A stretch of 64,000 nt of DNA from Allacma fusca. Lineage: Eukaryota > Arthropoda > Collembola > Symphypleona > Sminthuridae. Below the pieces are notes generated by a model, which did not search any database, was not told the origin of the DNA, and saw only the letters and a program-made list of their open reading frames with translations. Position numbers and translations under genes: made by a program. This document shows, in pieces, positions 23,311 through 35,800 of this stretch (the stretch's first letter is position 1; every line of letters begins with the position of its first letter). The stretch spans positions 18,600,001 through 18,664,000 of the forward strand of contig OX359246.1 of assembly GCA_947179485.1 (NCBI GenBank). The letters are read 5' to 3'.

Positions 23311-25517
23311 TGAGATCATTTATGACCAGGATCCATCTAGTATCGTGAGAACAAGGGGCAGGTTCTTGAGATCGAATTTAATTAGCTTCATTGGGAGCAT
23401 AACATTTAAATTATTTTAAAACGTATTTTGAGATTATTTGCGAATAAATACATCTATTTGTTAGAATCGAGACAGATCCGTTTATTATTGCTACACGTAT
23501 GTTGCTGACAATCTATGCACAACTACCTTGTTCCCTTGATAGCTTCTTGTGAAATTGATTCAATGCTTCTAGATAATATTAAGTTTAAGTAAAACCTGAT
23601 TTATTTCAAACTAAAACAATATCAAGCAAAATGAGGAGCGTTATTTAACACGTTTGCTATCCTCCGATTCTCGCAACTCGCAATCGTCCTCTTCGAGCCG
23701 ACCATTCTCGACCCGACCACCAAATCTCTATCCTCACTTCATGTTTTCTCTTCTCTTACAGCCAATTACACATTCTTTATCCAAATATGAAATACCATAA
23801 CAAATAAATGTAAACAATTAAATGATCTCTTCGGCAACAACGTACCTAGGATTGGCCATTTGAAAATGTCAAAGCATTTTGTGCAGGCAATTTCAAACCT
23901 GGGCATTTATTGCACTTTGGGCATTTTTACAGTGAATAATTAAGTTTTAGAAATCTGTGAAATTTTGAACAATATCATTCCTTCGCCAATATATTCGGAT
24001 TTCAGTCCCTTTGATTATTGTTGATAACTTGGCTTTAAAAGCTCCCATGGGTCTGCATTTGAGTCTAATTTCGCTTGCCTTGTTCAAAAAATTGCCGGTT
24101 CTGGCACCATAAATGTGAGACAAACTTTATGGATTTTTGTTTTATGAAGCTGGAGTACACAGCAAATATTCAACTTATCTCTTATATGTACACCTTGAAT
24201 CCGCCATAATTGACTTGAAAAAATGATTAGCAGTTCGAATTAATCCGTATAATATTTTCTAAACACTTCAAGTATATTGTATTTTAAATACATCAGGTCG
24301 CTATAATGGCAAAAATGGCATGCTCTAAAAATTCTACTATCCTCATATATTTTATTAAGCTTGCGTACTGTTTGTACGGTAATAACCACAATTCTTAAAG
24401 TCAGGACCAACAAAGAATTACGCTCACTGAAAAGTCTAAAATTTTCTATGAAATTGTGTACGTATTTGTACGAAAAATTGTGTACGAAGAATTGTGTGCG
24501 AAGAATTGTGTGCGAAACATTACGTATTTTGCATTTGTTTATCCAGGGCCAAAATGTTTTCATGTTGTCGAAGTTAAAACGCAAGTTTTTGGTTATGGAG
24601 TGTTTATAAATAACAAATTCGTCCCAATTGGTTATCCCTACACTATTAAAAGGATTGTTCAATGACTAATTTGCAAGAACATTCTATTACATTTCATCCA
24701 TCTGGTTATTATTTTGACGTAGTTGCAGTTGAATTCCTTCAATGTTTATTAAAAATAAACCACTCATGGCCTTAAATTATTTTTTAAACAATCTGAAATA
24801 GGATACTTTTAATACGTTTAGGAAAAATAGGCAAAATCCAGGTCATTTTCAATGGTGGTCAAAAACTGGACAAACTGGGCATATTCAACTGGGCAAGCAA
24901 ATATCGTCGACCATTTTCGATTGGTCAACCCTGCAGTACCCAAGTAATACACGGGTACATCAAAATTTAACTTTTAATTTAACATAAATTTTCCAAATTT
25001 GACCTCAAATATGAAGGGGTTAGTCCGAGTTCACAGTCGAACTTTAGCAACAAATAAACTTTGATTTAACAACTTTTGTGGAGCTTTAATTTAAAAAATA
25101 CATGGAACACACTTAAATTAGTGAAAGAATATTGAAATGATTAGCTTTATTGCATACTATATGCTGACCTGAAAATTTATTCAAAAATTCAACTTTCCTC
25201 CAATAAATACATTTACTCCCTTAACTCTACTAATGTACAGTAAAATATAATAAGTCCTTTTACGTGGAAATATTTCTTTATTAATGACGTAAGTATGAAC
25301 ACAAAAACCCTAATCACAAATTACAATTAAAATGAGCACTTTCTCCAACTTCTTAGCATTACTATTACAGAATTTGGAAGTAACTTTGGTGCTTGAACAA
25401 TAGCCGTAAAATGATCTAAACCACCTAGAACCTAAAACATTATTTTCTCTAATGTATGGATGATTAAAGTAGTAAGAAAAAGAAAATATTTTAAATTGTA
25501 ACTAAACTTTAAATAGT
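23311..25517. mobile_element. Spacer with a probable decayed hAT-like element (about 23,846-24,933)
   Basis: Imperfect inverted ends: CTAGGATTGGCCATTTGAAAA at 23,846 and, inverted from 24,933, CAGGGTTGACCAATCGAAAA, which resembles the common hAT start CAGGGTTGGCC. TGGGCAT words recur in both arms. No target duplication is recognisable. A 14-bp tandem repeat GAAGAATTGTGTGC (about three copies) lies at 24,472-24,515. The overlapping frames of 70-140 codons around 24,240-24,665 look like repeat by-products. Nothing convincing from 24,934 to 25,517. Confidence 0.4.
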
Positions 25518-27736
25518 TTAAACTGCATAAAGTCGTATTTTAACATGAGAATTCCGGCCCTCCGTCATATTCAGGTTGGCCCTAATGTTTCGTGTCTGGA
25601 TGGTTTGATCGCCATTCTTAGCCTGTAAGAATTTAAAGACTGATAGATACAATCAGTTAACACAACAAAGTAACCGAAAATAATCTCACTGAGTTGAATC
25701 CCTGAAACAGCGGGTAGTTCCACCGGTTTTGTTCCAACCATGCGTCTAATGAGTCATCAAACATGAAATCCACAGCTGGAAGAAATACAGCAGCAAAAGA
25801 ATTTTCGTTTTCTTGGGCTTTCACAGCCACGATTAGTCCAAGATCAGTTCCTTCAATCTCATACGCGATCGCTGCTTCGATACTCCTGATAACAAACACT
25901 TAAACTTTTACATGAATACATCAAAGCTTCAGCATACGTAAACTATAATTAACAAACTAACTTAACTATATAATTGTTAAAATGTAAGTTTGATAATTGT
26001 TTACAATGTTGCAGTTGCAAAAAGCATTTCCACGCCCAATGGCGGGACTTCAACCAAATTGGACCTCTCACATGATCTGCATCCTCGAAGTTTTATGGAA
26101 GTGTTCAAACCATTAGCTACAATTATTAGTCATTTGTCATTTTATCGTAATTACTATGTGACAACAAAAGATAATGTACTCGAATCAACTAACCAACTAC
26201 AATAACACAAGTGACTCCGTCTGAAGACCCAATCAGGCTGGCGATTCTTTGTAAATAATCCAAATTACCACAGGAGCTTGACGAAATAGCTCTTGCAGGG
26301 TGTACAACGGATTCCCAAATTTCTACGCTTGCAACGGAACGGGGTCCTGGAGTCAGATGTCCTCTTGCAAAAAAATTTCCTTGGGTTGAAAATATCTCAA
26401 CAGGCGTTTTACTTTGCCCAGACTAAAACAATACGTTAAGGATACATGATGTATAAAGCAAATATTTTGGGAATGATATGATTTTCACCTGCTTTTATGT
26501 ATCCTTACCATCACCCAATTTTGCGACCAGTATAATTTTGCCATCAAGCCGGAGTACAGCGATTCATCCAAAGGAAGGTTTGTTTAAAAAAATCCCATAC
26601 CCAATCTACAAGTCCCCTGGCGATCAATCCGGCAAAATATGGTCAGGCGTAATAGAGTAGTTCCAATGTCAAATGAGCACAAGAATACGCAGTAAGCCTT
26701 ACAAAATAAGGCAGCAATGGTTGACTCAAGACACAAAATTGAAAATGATACCATAGGTTTGAACATATTACAATCACATGCTTGCAAATAATAATAATTT
26801 TATTACTGGCTCCCAGAAAAACATACGGCATCTTTTTTGCCACCATCTATCCATAACGGTAATCTCTGTTTTGCACCACAACCTTGCGGGACATAATACA
26901 ACGGACTTATCAGGTTGAATGTTGAACAGTTGGCTGAAAATGAACTATTTTTTTAAATCTGTCATTACATCCATAAACTACAGGTACAGTAATTTGTAAA
27001 ACTTTCCACTCACTTAATTTTAGCCCGCATAACTGGCCGTCTGGGCAGTAACTTCGCAGAGTTGTGAAGATTTGCTGAATTGATTCTTCAGAAACATTTG
27101 GTCCGTCATTCTTGGACGTTTCGTGTTGCAATTTTAATTCCTCGATTCGAACTTTTATCCATTCTCTTTCGTCCTCAAGTGTCATGCTTCTGATTTTCTT
27201 GTCACTCTTGCTCACATCCGATCGCATTTGCTCCACAACTTCCCGCAGAGCCTTCATTTCAAGCGAACCATTAGATTTTGAACTAGGATCCGCTGAAATT
27301 CCAAAACCCAAAGATTTCCTCGAAGACTCCAAGGCTTCATTTCCACGCTCGGATTCACTCATTGCAACTGATTGTTCCTCCAGCTGGATTTTCTCAAGTC
27401 TGAAAATAAATATTATTTTGCGTCAACTTTTTGGATCTGAAGTTTCGATAATATATTATCTCATTACATCTGACATACATGAAATTCGAACTCCAACCAA
27501 AATCAAACAATTTTGATGGTTACCTCCTAAGGGGAATTTGAAATCTAGAAAAATTAAATAAATACTTGAACATTGAATGTTCCTAGTCCTCAGCTCGGCC
27601 GTAATTTCAGAAATTATGCTTTTGTACTAATACTTATTATGCACACGTTCCAAACAAATTATAATATTTGATTTACCTTAATTTTGACTTACACTTTGAA
27701 CGACTTCTCGCTTTTGAAACACTCCACTTCCTCCAT
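25518..27736 (-). pseudogene. Family gene copy D, best preserved, one in-frame stop
   Basis: Minus strand, eight exons with consensus borders. Exon 1: 27,693-27,736 (ATG, MEEVECFKSEKSFKV, donor GTAAGT). Block 1: 27,014-27,399 (IQLEEQSVAMSES .. MTLEDEREWIKVRIEELKLQ, coiled-coil-like). Block 2: 26,807-26,933 (SPLYYVPQGCGAKQRLPLWI). Block 3: about 26,510-26,705 (CSFDIGTTLLRLTIFCRIDR). Block 4: 26,201-26,422 (PVEIFSTQGNFFARGHLTPG). Block 5: 26,005-26,116 (SIKLRGCRSC .. PPLGVEMLFATA). Block 6: 25,690-25,885 (SIEAAIAYEIEGTDLGLIVA). Block 7: 25,518-25,622 (NIRANLNMTEGRNSHVKIRL, stop). The single defect seen is TAA in block 3, where copy B has CCA (MGISPKKL). If that is an error or is spliced out, this is the working gene of about 410 residues. 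No known domain is recognised; no signal peptide or TM is seen, so it is probably cytoplasmic or nuclear. Confidence 0.72.
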
Positions 27737-28011
27737 GTACTAGCGATTATTGAAATTATTGGAATATTAAATGCAACCACAATAGGAGTATTTATCGGAG
27801 TGACGACACGATCCTGCAACTGTATAATTCGGTAATTTGATCAAGTTATAAAGAACTGGGAACAGTTACACAGTAATAATCGGATTGAACACCGTCTTTG
27901 CTACTTTTGTGTAAGTATCTAATTCGCGAAAAGACAACAGACGTCTGCAAAACGATTCTTGGCGATGTTGTTCGTACAATAAAAAAAAAGTTAGCACGCA
28001 CGGGAAACCTA

Positions 28012-29247
28012 AAGTTAGCCGACGCCCGACGAACGTCGGGCCAAGTCAGCCGACGTACGTCGGCTTCATCCTCAAATCAGCCGACGTCCGACGTCCGTGT
28101 AGCAAGTGATAGGCTAGAGGGTGTCATTTGGAAACCCTTGAAATAATGAACCATCAAGGGGCCTTGTTCCAGAAAGTCTGAATATGAAATGAAAACAATT
28201 GTGGAAAAACATGCAATTGGGACGTTTTGGCTCTCTGCTCTCTAATCGTTTTCAACACAATTCAACAGTACGTTTTTGTGTCTTTCCAACTCGTCCATGC
28301 AGTCACTGCTGTAACATAAAAATTGGAACAAAAATGATAAATTAGCGCTTATGGCAAAACCAGAAATTATTTTAGTTTCGACGCCACTCCATCAAGTTTA
28401 GTTGATAATTCAGAAGGTGCCGGTGGGAAATCACAATTAAAAATGTAATTTAGTAATCAAAAATAGATTTTTAAAGCTTTTTGGTTCGGATGAGTCACAA
28501 TTTGCAGGAATTACACAGCAAATCGTAAAAGAATCACAGGCTGGGGCGAGGTTTTTACTCATTTTGTTTTTCCGACGTTTATCTTGTTTCAAACATTAAA
28601 ACAATGTAATATTTGTTCTTAAAACACATTTAACTGGTTACGAGGACGTAAATTTCTAGTTCTGGTAACTATTAGGACCCGATATGTTTGACTCTGAAAT
28701 AATTATTGCTTAAATCTTAAAAGTCTCCAAAACGACCCCTAAAACAAAATATCTCTGGATTCACATTTTTCAATTTTAGTATTTTTTCTATTCTTAGTTA
28801 TATCTATTATTATAAGCCAAGTAATGCACTTGTTTGTAGGTAAGGCTCTGCATTCCTAAAATTTGGGGGGAAAAATAGATCTGCGATTTTCGTCACATAA
28901 CCTTCGGAAAAGACAATCCCAAAGTCGGATTTTTTGGCGGCTACATTTCAAACTAACCGGTTTCGGACCCGAAAATATGAGACCGGTGACGATCTACAAT
29001 TTCGCTATTCGTTGTAATTATGTCCTTGAGTCTGCCATTTGGGTTCGCAGGTATAGGTTGGTAGGGTCAGAAAAATGTTATTTGTTCAACAAATCTGGTC
29101 GGCCGTAATCTTAAATAATTTATTAATTATTTAATTAATCGGAAGGTAATTATTACCCTCCGATTTCCGACAGATATTCCAACACTAGTGTTACATTAAA
29201 AGATGGAGCAATCCAAATTTTGTTAGTAACTCCAGTTGACACATATT
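28012..29247. other. No gene seen; short palindromes and one dispersed duplicate
   Basis: GC-rich CGACG palindromes lie at 28,016-28,100. Positions 28,345-28,560 resemble 59,955-60,130. A fold-back AATCGGAAGGTAAT .. ATTACCCTCCGATT lies at 29,136-29,165. An 81-codon frame at 28,863-29,108 has no support. The retrotransposon interrupts this spacer. Confidence 0.5.
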
Positions 29248-29819
29248 GTTACGGATATATTATAAATAGAGTAGAATAAGCATAATCTAAGTCAGCAAAT
29301 AGTTTGGAAGGTCGTAAGCAGAGGCTACGTGACGCCAAATGCTGACATAACATAATTATAAGGAAATGATTCAGATTATTTAATAAACAATAAACTAAGA
29401 ATAGGATAAGATTAGATTTAGATTAAGACACGTAGATTAAGTACAAGTTCTAATCTCGACTTCAAGCAAGCAACATCAAGAGGAGCCGCACCTAGAGTCC
29501 ATTCCCTCCGGGATGGATCTCCACGGGTAGCAAGCGGGGCAACATGAAATTCGAAGAATTTCAGGAAGAAGAGATTCAGACTTCAAATTCTATTTGTGTT
29601 AAATGTTAATTGTTCAGTGTAAATTGTATCAGTTTAGGAACAATAAATTGGCCAAAAGTTAATAAAACGAACTACACACAGAATTCAATAAGTTCCATTT
29701 ATTCATGCGTTTCCAACAACATCGGATTCCAGGAATTCAGGGGATGGAACACCCGAACCTAGGCTACATTGACTATTACTCACACAACATCAATACCCGA
29801 GTAATACAAACACGTAACA
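29248..29819 (+). repeat. 5' LTR, 572 bp
   Basis: Begins TGTTACG and ends CGTAACA, a 7-bp inverted repeat with the usual TG..CA. TATAAATAG stands at 29,262-29,270, only 14 bases from the left end, so a promoter using it would have almost no U3 upstream. AATAAA occurs at 29,642-29,647 and 29,661-29,666 as polyadenylation signals. Confidence 0.97.
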
Positions 29820-32800
29820 TGATGTTTCTGCCAGGCCTTCGGGTTTATTTGGTAAGGACCCGGAGGATCCGTAGGTCGGGGACCTGCGGATGACCCTGTG
29901 ACAAAAGACCAAACTTTGTAGCAAGTAAGGTCGTTAGTCAAACAAATTCACGGGATGGAAGTATGGGGCTCAATACGAGGAAAAATTATTATTTCTCTCC
30001 AGGGCCACCCGAAACTTCTCGTGAAAGGCAGTTATAACATGCAACAATGTTACCTCAAGAAAGAAAATTTGGCCATTATCATCACGCGCGGATTCAAATA
30101 ACAGTTCAGAAGTCCTAGTGCGGCACTATAAAAAGAACTATTTTTTAGGCCTGAAATATTATTTTAAGTGCTAGTGAAATTGGGACTCTTTCCAACCGGA
30201 AAATTAGGGGAAGAGGACGTCCAATAAGGTAATACTATTTTCTTTAAGGTTCATGAATTCCATGTTTAGGAGCATATTAAATTTTGTCAGGTAGTTACGA
30301 GGCGTAACTAATATTCAGGAGTAATTAACCAGAGCTTAGATACAAATCATATGTTCAAATTAGAAAATTGCGCATATATGTATATGTATTTTGTGGTTTT
30401 CAGAGTACATAGTAGGTGTGTGCATCACAATCTTCACCAAAATTAGCTTCTTCCAGTAAAATAAGTCTTCTTCTATCTTTTTAAACGCCTTAAGTGCCGT
30501 TGTGAGCGGAGGCATAAACAGTGTTCGTATTGTAAAGGGAACTATTCCGGCTGAAGTGCCGTTCTTGTGCGCAGTATAATAGTAATCTTTCTCTTCGTAA
30601 GTTTAAGGTTAATTTCAAAAGGGCCGTTTTTTTGAGCATTGAAATTCTTTTAACTCTTCAAATTACTTTTCAAGTCTTGGGAAACCCCAGGCTAGGGGAT
30701 AGGAACCCAAAACACAATTAAAACCTTTCAATTAATTAGGACATTTTTTTTATTAATACAAGACTCTCAAAATTCACTTTCCAAGCTTAGTTTAAAGCAA
30801 CAATATGATCTATCTTTCAGTAAATAACTCAAAAATAATTTTCACTCTCTTCTTTCTCTACATCTTTTCTCCTTCTAGTATAAGTACATTTGAAGGGCCG
30901 AGTTATGAGCACAAATGGCTTTAACATCTATAATCTCCAAATTACGTAATTAAGAGCCCCATGGCAAGGTGGCAAAACCCAATTAAAACTCTTTCGCTGA
31001 AAATTACTTTCTTTACCTGATGTGTAGGTTTACACGGGTAACAATAGGATCTATCATAAACTTTTCACAAACACCTTTTCTTCTTCCATCTTTCCAGTTC
31101 TACCAGAAATGCCGTTTTGTGCGCTGGGTAATTAGGAAATAATTTGTCATGGTTTTGGCAAATATTAGGATTTCAAAGTCAATCCGGAAGGCCGAATGTG
31201 AGCACGGAGCATATCAGATTTCAGTTAGTCATTTTGCAAATCAAAACCTATATAGCTCAGTTAGAGAGCATAGGTAGATCAGACCATCTAAAGACTATAG
31301 TATGTAAGGTGAGCAAAATTACTCGGGAGGGCCGAATATGAGCGCCGAGGTGATTAGGACAGTTTAATTAAGGTTTGAACAAAATTTAGTCCAAAGGGCC
31401 GAGGTACATTGAGCGTGGACACATTGGCATAGTACATAAGCATACATATAAGAAAATTCTCATCTACGTAGTTTTTAGGGATTCAAGGGCCGAAATGTGA
31501 GCGGAATCATTGTTGTGTATAAGTTTTAGTACACGTAGAATCCGAGAGGCTAGGAAGATTAGGAGGGACCTTATGGTTTAGTAGGGTTCGAGTCATTCCA
31601 AGCACGGAGGTGATCGGATGGAGTGCCGACAAAAGTACCGATAAGCCTGTGACCTACTAGAGGTAATCGGAGAGGCTATGATTGACGCACCGATATAGGT
31701 ATATGTTTGTAATGTGCCCAAGCTAGCGGATAGGTAACAGCAATGACTATTACTAGTAAGGAGGTCCATGGTTTAGTGGATAGGATAACAGGGGACATTC
31801 CAAAGCACGGATGTTCACTTTAAAATCTATGTATGCGGTTTCCAGCTATGGCCATACATAGGGACTTTCATATTTATTACTTCTTCCATAGATGACTCAT
31901 GGCTTTGAGTGCATCATAAGTTAGCCAGTCTCGAAGGATTTTGCTAGAGTAGAGAGAATTGGCATAAGAAACCACAGGCTCATGGCTTTTGAGAGTTGGT
32001 TATAGGGATAGGAATTCAGCAAATTCTGGTGCTTTCAGTTTTTGCTGTCTAACAACAGATACAAGCCTTGCTGATGGTAGGATCGGTTCAAGGAAGTTCT
32101 TAGGTACGAATTAGGACGCGAAACATATTCTTTGGGGCAGAAGGGTAATTAGTAGCGAGGAATACAGTCCTTATTAATTCTGGGAATCATTACAGGAGTA
32201 TTTAGGGAATTTAGGCAACACCGGCCCGAATGTGAGGAGTGTTGATTGACAAAAAGACTGATAATTTAAGGAGTTAGACGCAACTAGCCATTGCAAATAA
32301 GTAAGTTTAAGAAGGTTAAGTTTTAAGGTGAGTAAGTTAAGAGCAGTAAGTTTTAAGGAGATTAGGATTAAGGAGACTAAGTTTAGAGAAGGTTAAGTTT
32401 TAAAGGACACTAAATTTTAAGGGGAATAGGTTTTACGGAATTTAAGCTTAAAGAAAGTAAGTTTACGAAAGTTTAGGTTTTAAGGAGATTCAGGTGGTAA
32501 CACCAGGAGGTACTCATTGGAAACGTTAGGATTACAGAGAATAAGTATCAAGACGATTCACAGCTAAGGTTAGGGACGTTCAGGGATTGAACATTTAGGT
32601 TTTAAGCACAGAAAATCTCTTTTCCAGTTTATCATCACCAATTGGCACAATTAAGTTTTAAAACTAGGATTAAAATAAGCATAGACATACAAGGCAAAAT
32701 TTTAGGAAACGGTTTAAGTTGAAATTTGGCATAAGTTTTAAGAAGGTTTTCAGGATTGAAATTGACAAAAGAACTTTCACAACCGTCAAAACAAATTCAT

Positions 32801-32869
32801 AAAACCAAACTCTACGAAACGCCTTAGCATTTTTCAGCCCATCCGGAAAAAGTTAGGACGTTTACAGGT
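29820..32869 (+). other. Long 5' leader of the retrotransposon, non-coding
   Basis: 3,050 bp without a long ORF. Contents: a strong hairpin at 29,869-29,889 (9-bp stem CCGTAGGTC/GACCTGCGG, GGG loop); about ten copies of a GGGCCGAATGTGAGC-like motif (30,492-32,240); a tRNA D-arm-like stretch at 31,251-31,270; and a purine-rich degenerate repeat with AGTTTTAAGGAGA words (32,270-32,490). Likely roles are packaging, dimerisation or internal translation start, by analogy only. Confidence 0.75.
30492..32240 (+). repeat. Dispersed motif family GGGCCGAATGTGAGCG in the leader
   Basis: Related 18-25 base motifs, all on the plus strand, start near 30,492, 30,553, 30,617, 30,892, 31,106, 31,187, 31,327, 31,393, 31,484 and 32,222. 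Core: (A)GGGCCG, 3-7 A/T-rich bases, TGTGAGC(G/A)C/G; three early copies have AGTGCCG or ATGCCG. Spacing is irregular (60-740 bp), so this is not a simple tandem array. Confidence 0.7.
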
Positions 32870-35800
32870 ATGGAACCCGAAAAGAACCAACATCCATCAA
32901 GAAGGGAACCACCACCTGCACCTTCATTACCATCTCGAAGGACTACGCGATCGGCAGGACCAGTGCCACAGAATGAAACAGGCTTGGAGGAAATCCTCGC
33001 CCGTAGAAAAGAGGAGAGGAAAGCAGCGAAAGCCAAAGCTAATACAGCAACGGCAGGTGTAGACCTCTCTTCAACATCTTCAGCTTCGACATCTACAGTC
33101 ATGGAAGAATCCGGCAGTACAACCCTGGCATTATCTGCACAAAGTCCATCGGGCTCGCAGGCCATGGGGCACGGAGATAATCCTGACAATAATGATGAAA
33201 GCATGGATGTGTTCTTGGACACGGTGTCAACACCTGTAACAGGTACGGCAACCAGTCCTAAACGAACACCAACAGTATCGACAGCACAAACACCAAAGTT
33301 TTCAAAAACAAAGGTGGTGCAAGGACAGAATCTCCATAGACTAGCTATGCAACGAGAATTACGCGACCTCGAGGTAACCAACCTGGAGGGCCAACAGGTC
33401 CAACAAGACCAGGAGGTTGAGGCCACAGGCGAATTCATGCTAAATGCTAGAGGAGACATGGTTTTTGTCAGTCACGATGCTGACCCCACGATCAAGGAAA
33501 TCCTGTCGCAATTCAATCAACCTGAGGAAAGACCAACTAGTAGCGCTGCCATGTCATCATTTGAAATACTCACGGATCCTGGAAGCAATCATACAAGCGT
33601 AGGGGAGGGCGAGCAAGGATTCGCAACTCCGGAAAGTGAGATGGAAGATGTGACCAATGAATCACCCAACAATGTGGTTGTCAGCAACCTGACAAACCCA
33701 GTTGGCAACGAAGACATTCCTCAAGACACGAGTGTACAATCCCAACAGGATGTACAAAGTCAAGGAATGTGCAGCAAAGCTACTGGACAAACAGAACAAC
33801 AGGTTAATCAGCAAAGCTCAACGGAATTGGATGATTTGGAGGATTCCAACAGACCAATAGCTATAGCAACAAGTACACCAGAGATTATCCAGCAAGGGAA
33901 TCTCAGTACACACTCATCATTTAGGGACAATTTAGCAATAACTCAATCGGACGAGTCAACCGAACAGAGTGAACAAGGTGACTCACCAACAGGAGTGCCA
34001 CGTACCAATAACAATATAGGGAGTGATCGTGACCAGGTCACTACTCAATTAAATCAGCAGTTATCAAACTTAAGCATCAGCGACCACCGGAAATCGTCAC
34101 AGTCGAATACTACAGTTTCTCAACAACCAGACATACAACAACTTGTGCGAGATAGGTTCCTATCAAGACCATCTCCAGGATTTTCCAATAGAGGAGATAT
34201 AGGCTTTCAAAGGACACTCAGCCGGGTGTCTGAGTCTACAGAACAGGAAGGCCCAGTCGAGGATCAGTTACCACCGATCAGAGAAGGGCAAGATAACATC
34301 CAAAGAGTGGAAGAAAATTTCGTACAATTAGTGACAGGTACAGGTGTGATAGTACCAACGGGATCATTTCAACAACTAGTGACCACAGCAGGCTTCCAAC
34401 GGAACTCAGTGGAAAATTTTCTGGTAGTTCGAGGATTGGAAGGACAGCTGATAGAGGTGTATCACAGGTTAGCTCAAAATCTTTATACAGGTACAGTCCA
34501 GTGGACACATTTTTTCCTTAGATTAGCTGAAGTCACCCACAGACGGGACAATAACAGAGATCCGAATAGGGAAGAAAGGGAAGTGTTACGCACACGTGCC
34601 TTCGAGTACGGTCGGAACGTCAGGGACAACATTTTCATCCCCACAGACGTCATCCGAAACCTTTTAGAGCACCGGGTATTGTCGTTGAGAAGTCATCAGG
34701 CACACCAGGATAGCCAGATTTTCTTCAACGATACACCTAGGTACACGACCGTGATACAATCCGGAAGACTTAGCGAAAATCTAGAATTTGGTCAACAACG
34801 ACAAGAAAGGCGAGTCAGCGACGAGAGTAGGCCAGGCCCAGAACAAGACTCAAATAACAACGGGACCACCCAACAAAACGTAATCGACTCCAGCGCTGAC
34901 GACATCATTAGCAGGTACCTTAGGTACGACCAAAGAAACCCACCAGTAACACGGAATCCGGTTACGGGTTTATTAGAACCAGCATCTAGATCTACGCTAA
35001 GGACCATCTCAAGCGAACCTACAGTACAACCCGTTACGTCACGAAGAATTTCACCCGAAAGCTTGAATACCAGCTCAAGCCCAATCAACAAGGCTATAGC
35101 CCAGGCAATAGCCTCAGCGACACTTCAAGCAGGGTTAACAACCCCTCGAAATCGGAAGTCGAGTAACTCCGATCGTGACCATCTCAGACCAAGTAACCAG
35201 GTGACGGACAGTAACCAGGTAGACTACGCATCACCTAGGTCACAACTTTTCCAGAAATCGGTGAGAAGCCATTACAGGGTAAATAGTGCTGAGGAAAACA
35301 GCAACTTAAATCCCAGGGCCAGTCCACAAGGGATTACGACACGTGAGAGAACAAGCAACAGCTGTTGCGAAACAGCCAGACAGAAGGGTAGCCCAAGAGC
35401 ACCCACAACATCACCTACAACCCAGACAGGTAATCAGACGCCAGCAGGGAGCTCTACGGTACAACCGAGAGGGACCCCGAGGTCCAGTAATTCCTGTCGC
35501 TCAACACCCGCAACCGGTGATAGGGGGCAATCAAGCCGACACAGCAACTCTCACGAAACAACACAGCAAATTAACCCAGTACACATCTCACCAGCCAGTC
35601 AGAATAGACAGGTGTCAACGGAAAATACGCCGAGAAACCGACCAACTCAACCTAACCTGCAATTTAGACCACAACCCACCCAAGACGATTTGGAGACACC
35701 AACCGAGGAGGTCGAGACCACCAAAATTGGTAGTACATCACAGGCTAACGCTAAGAGGGATTTAGCAACAACAAAGTTGTACGTCAACACAGATTCCACC

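Noticed and set aside
32824-33459. 211-codon open frame on the minus strand opposite the gag start
   Set aside because: The gag sequence is A/C-rich, which leaves the reverse strand poor in stops. The translation is Ser/Cys/Val-rich without motifs, and no promoter or splice context is seen.
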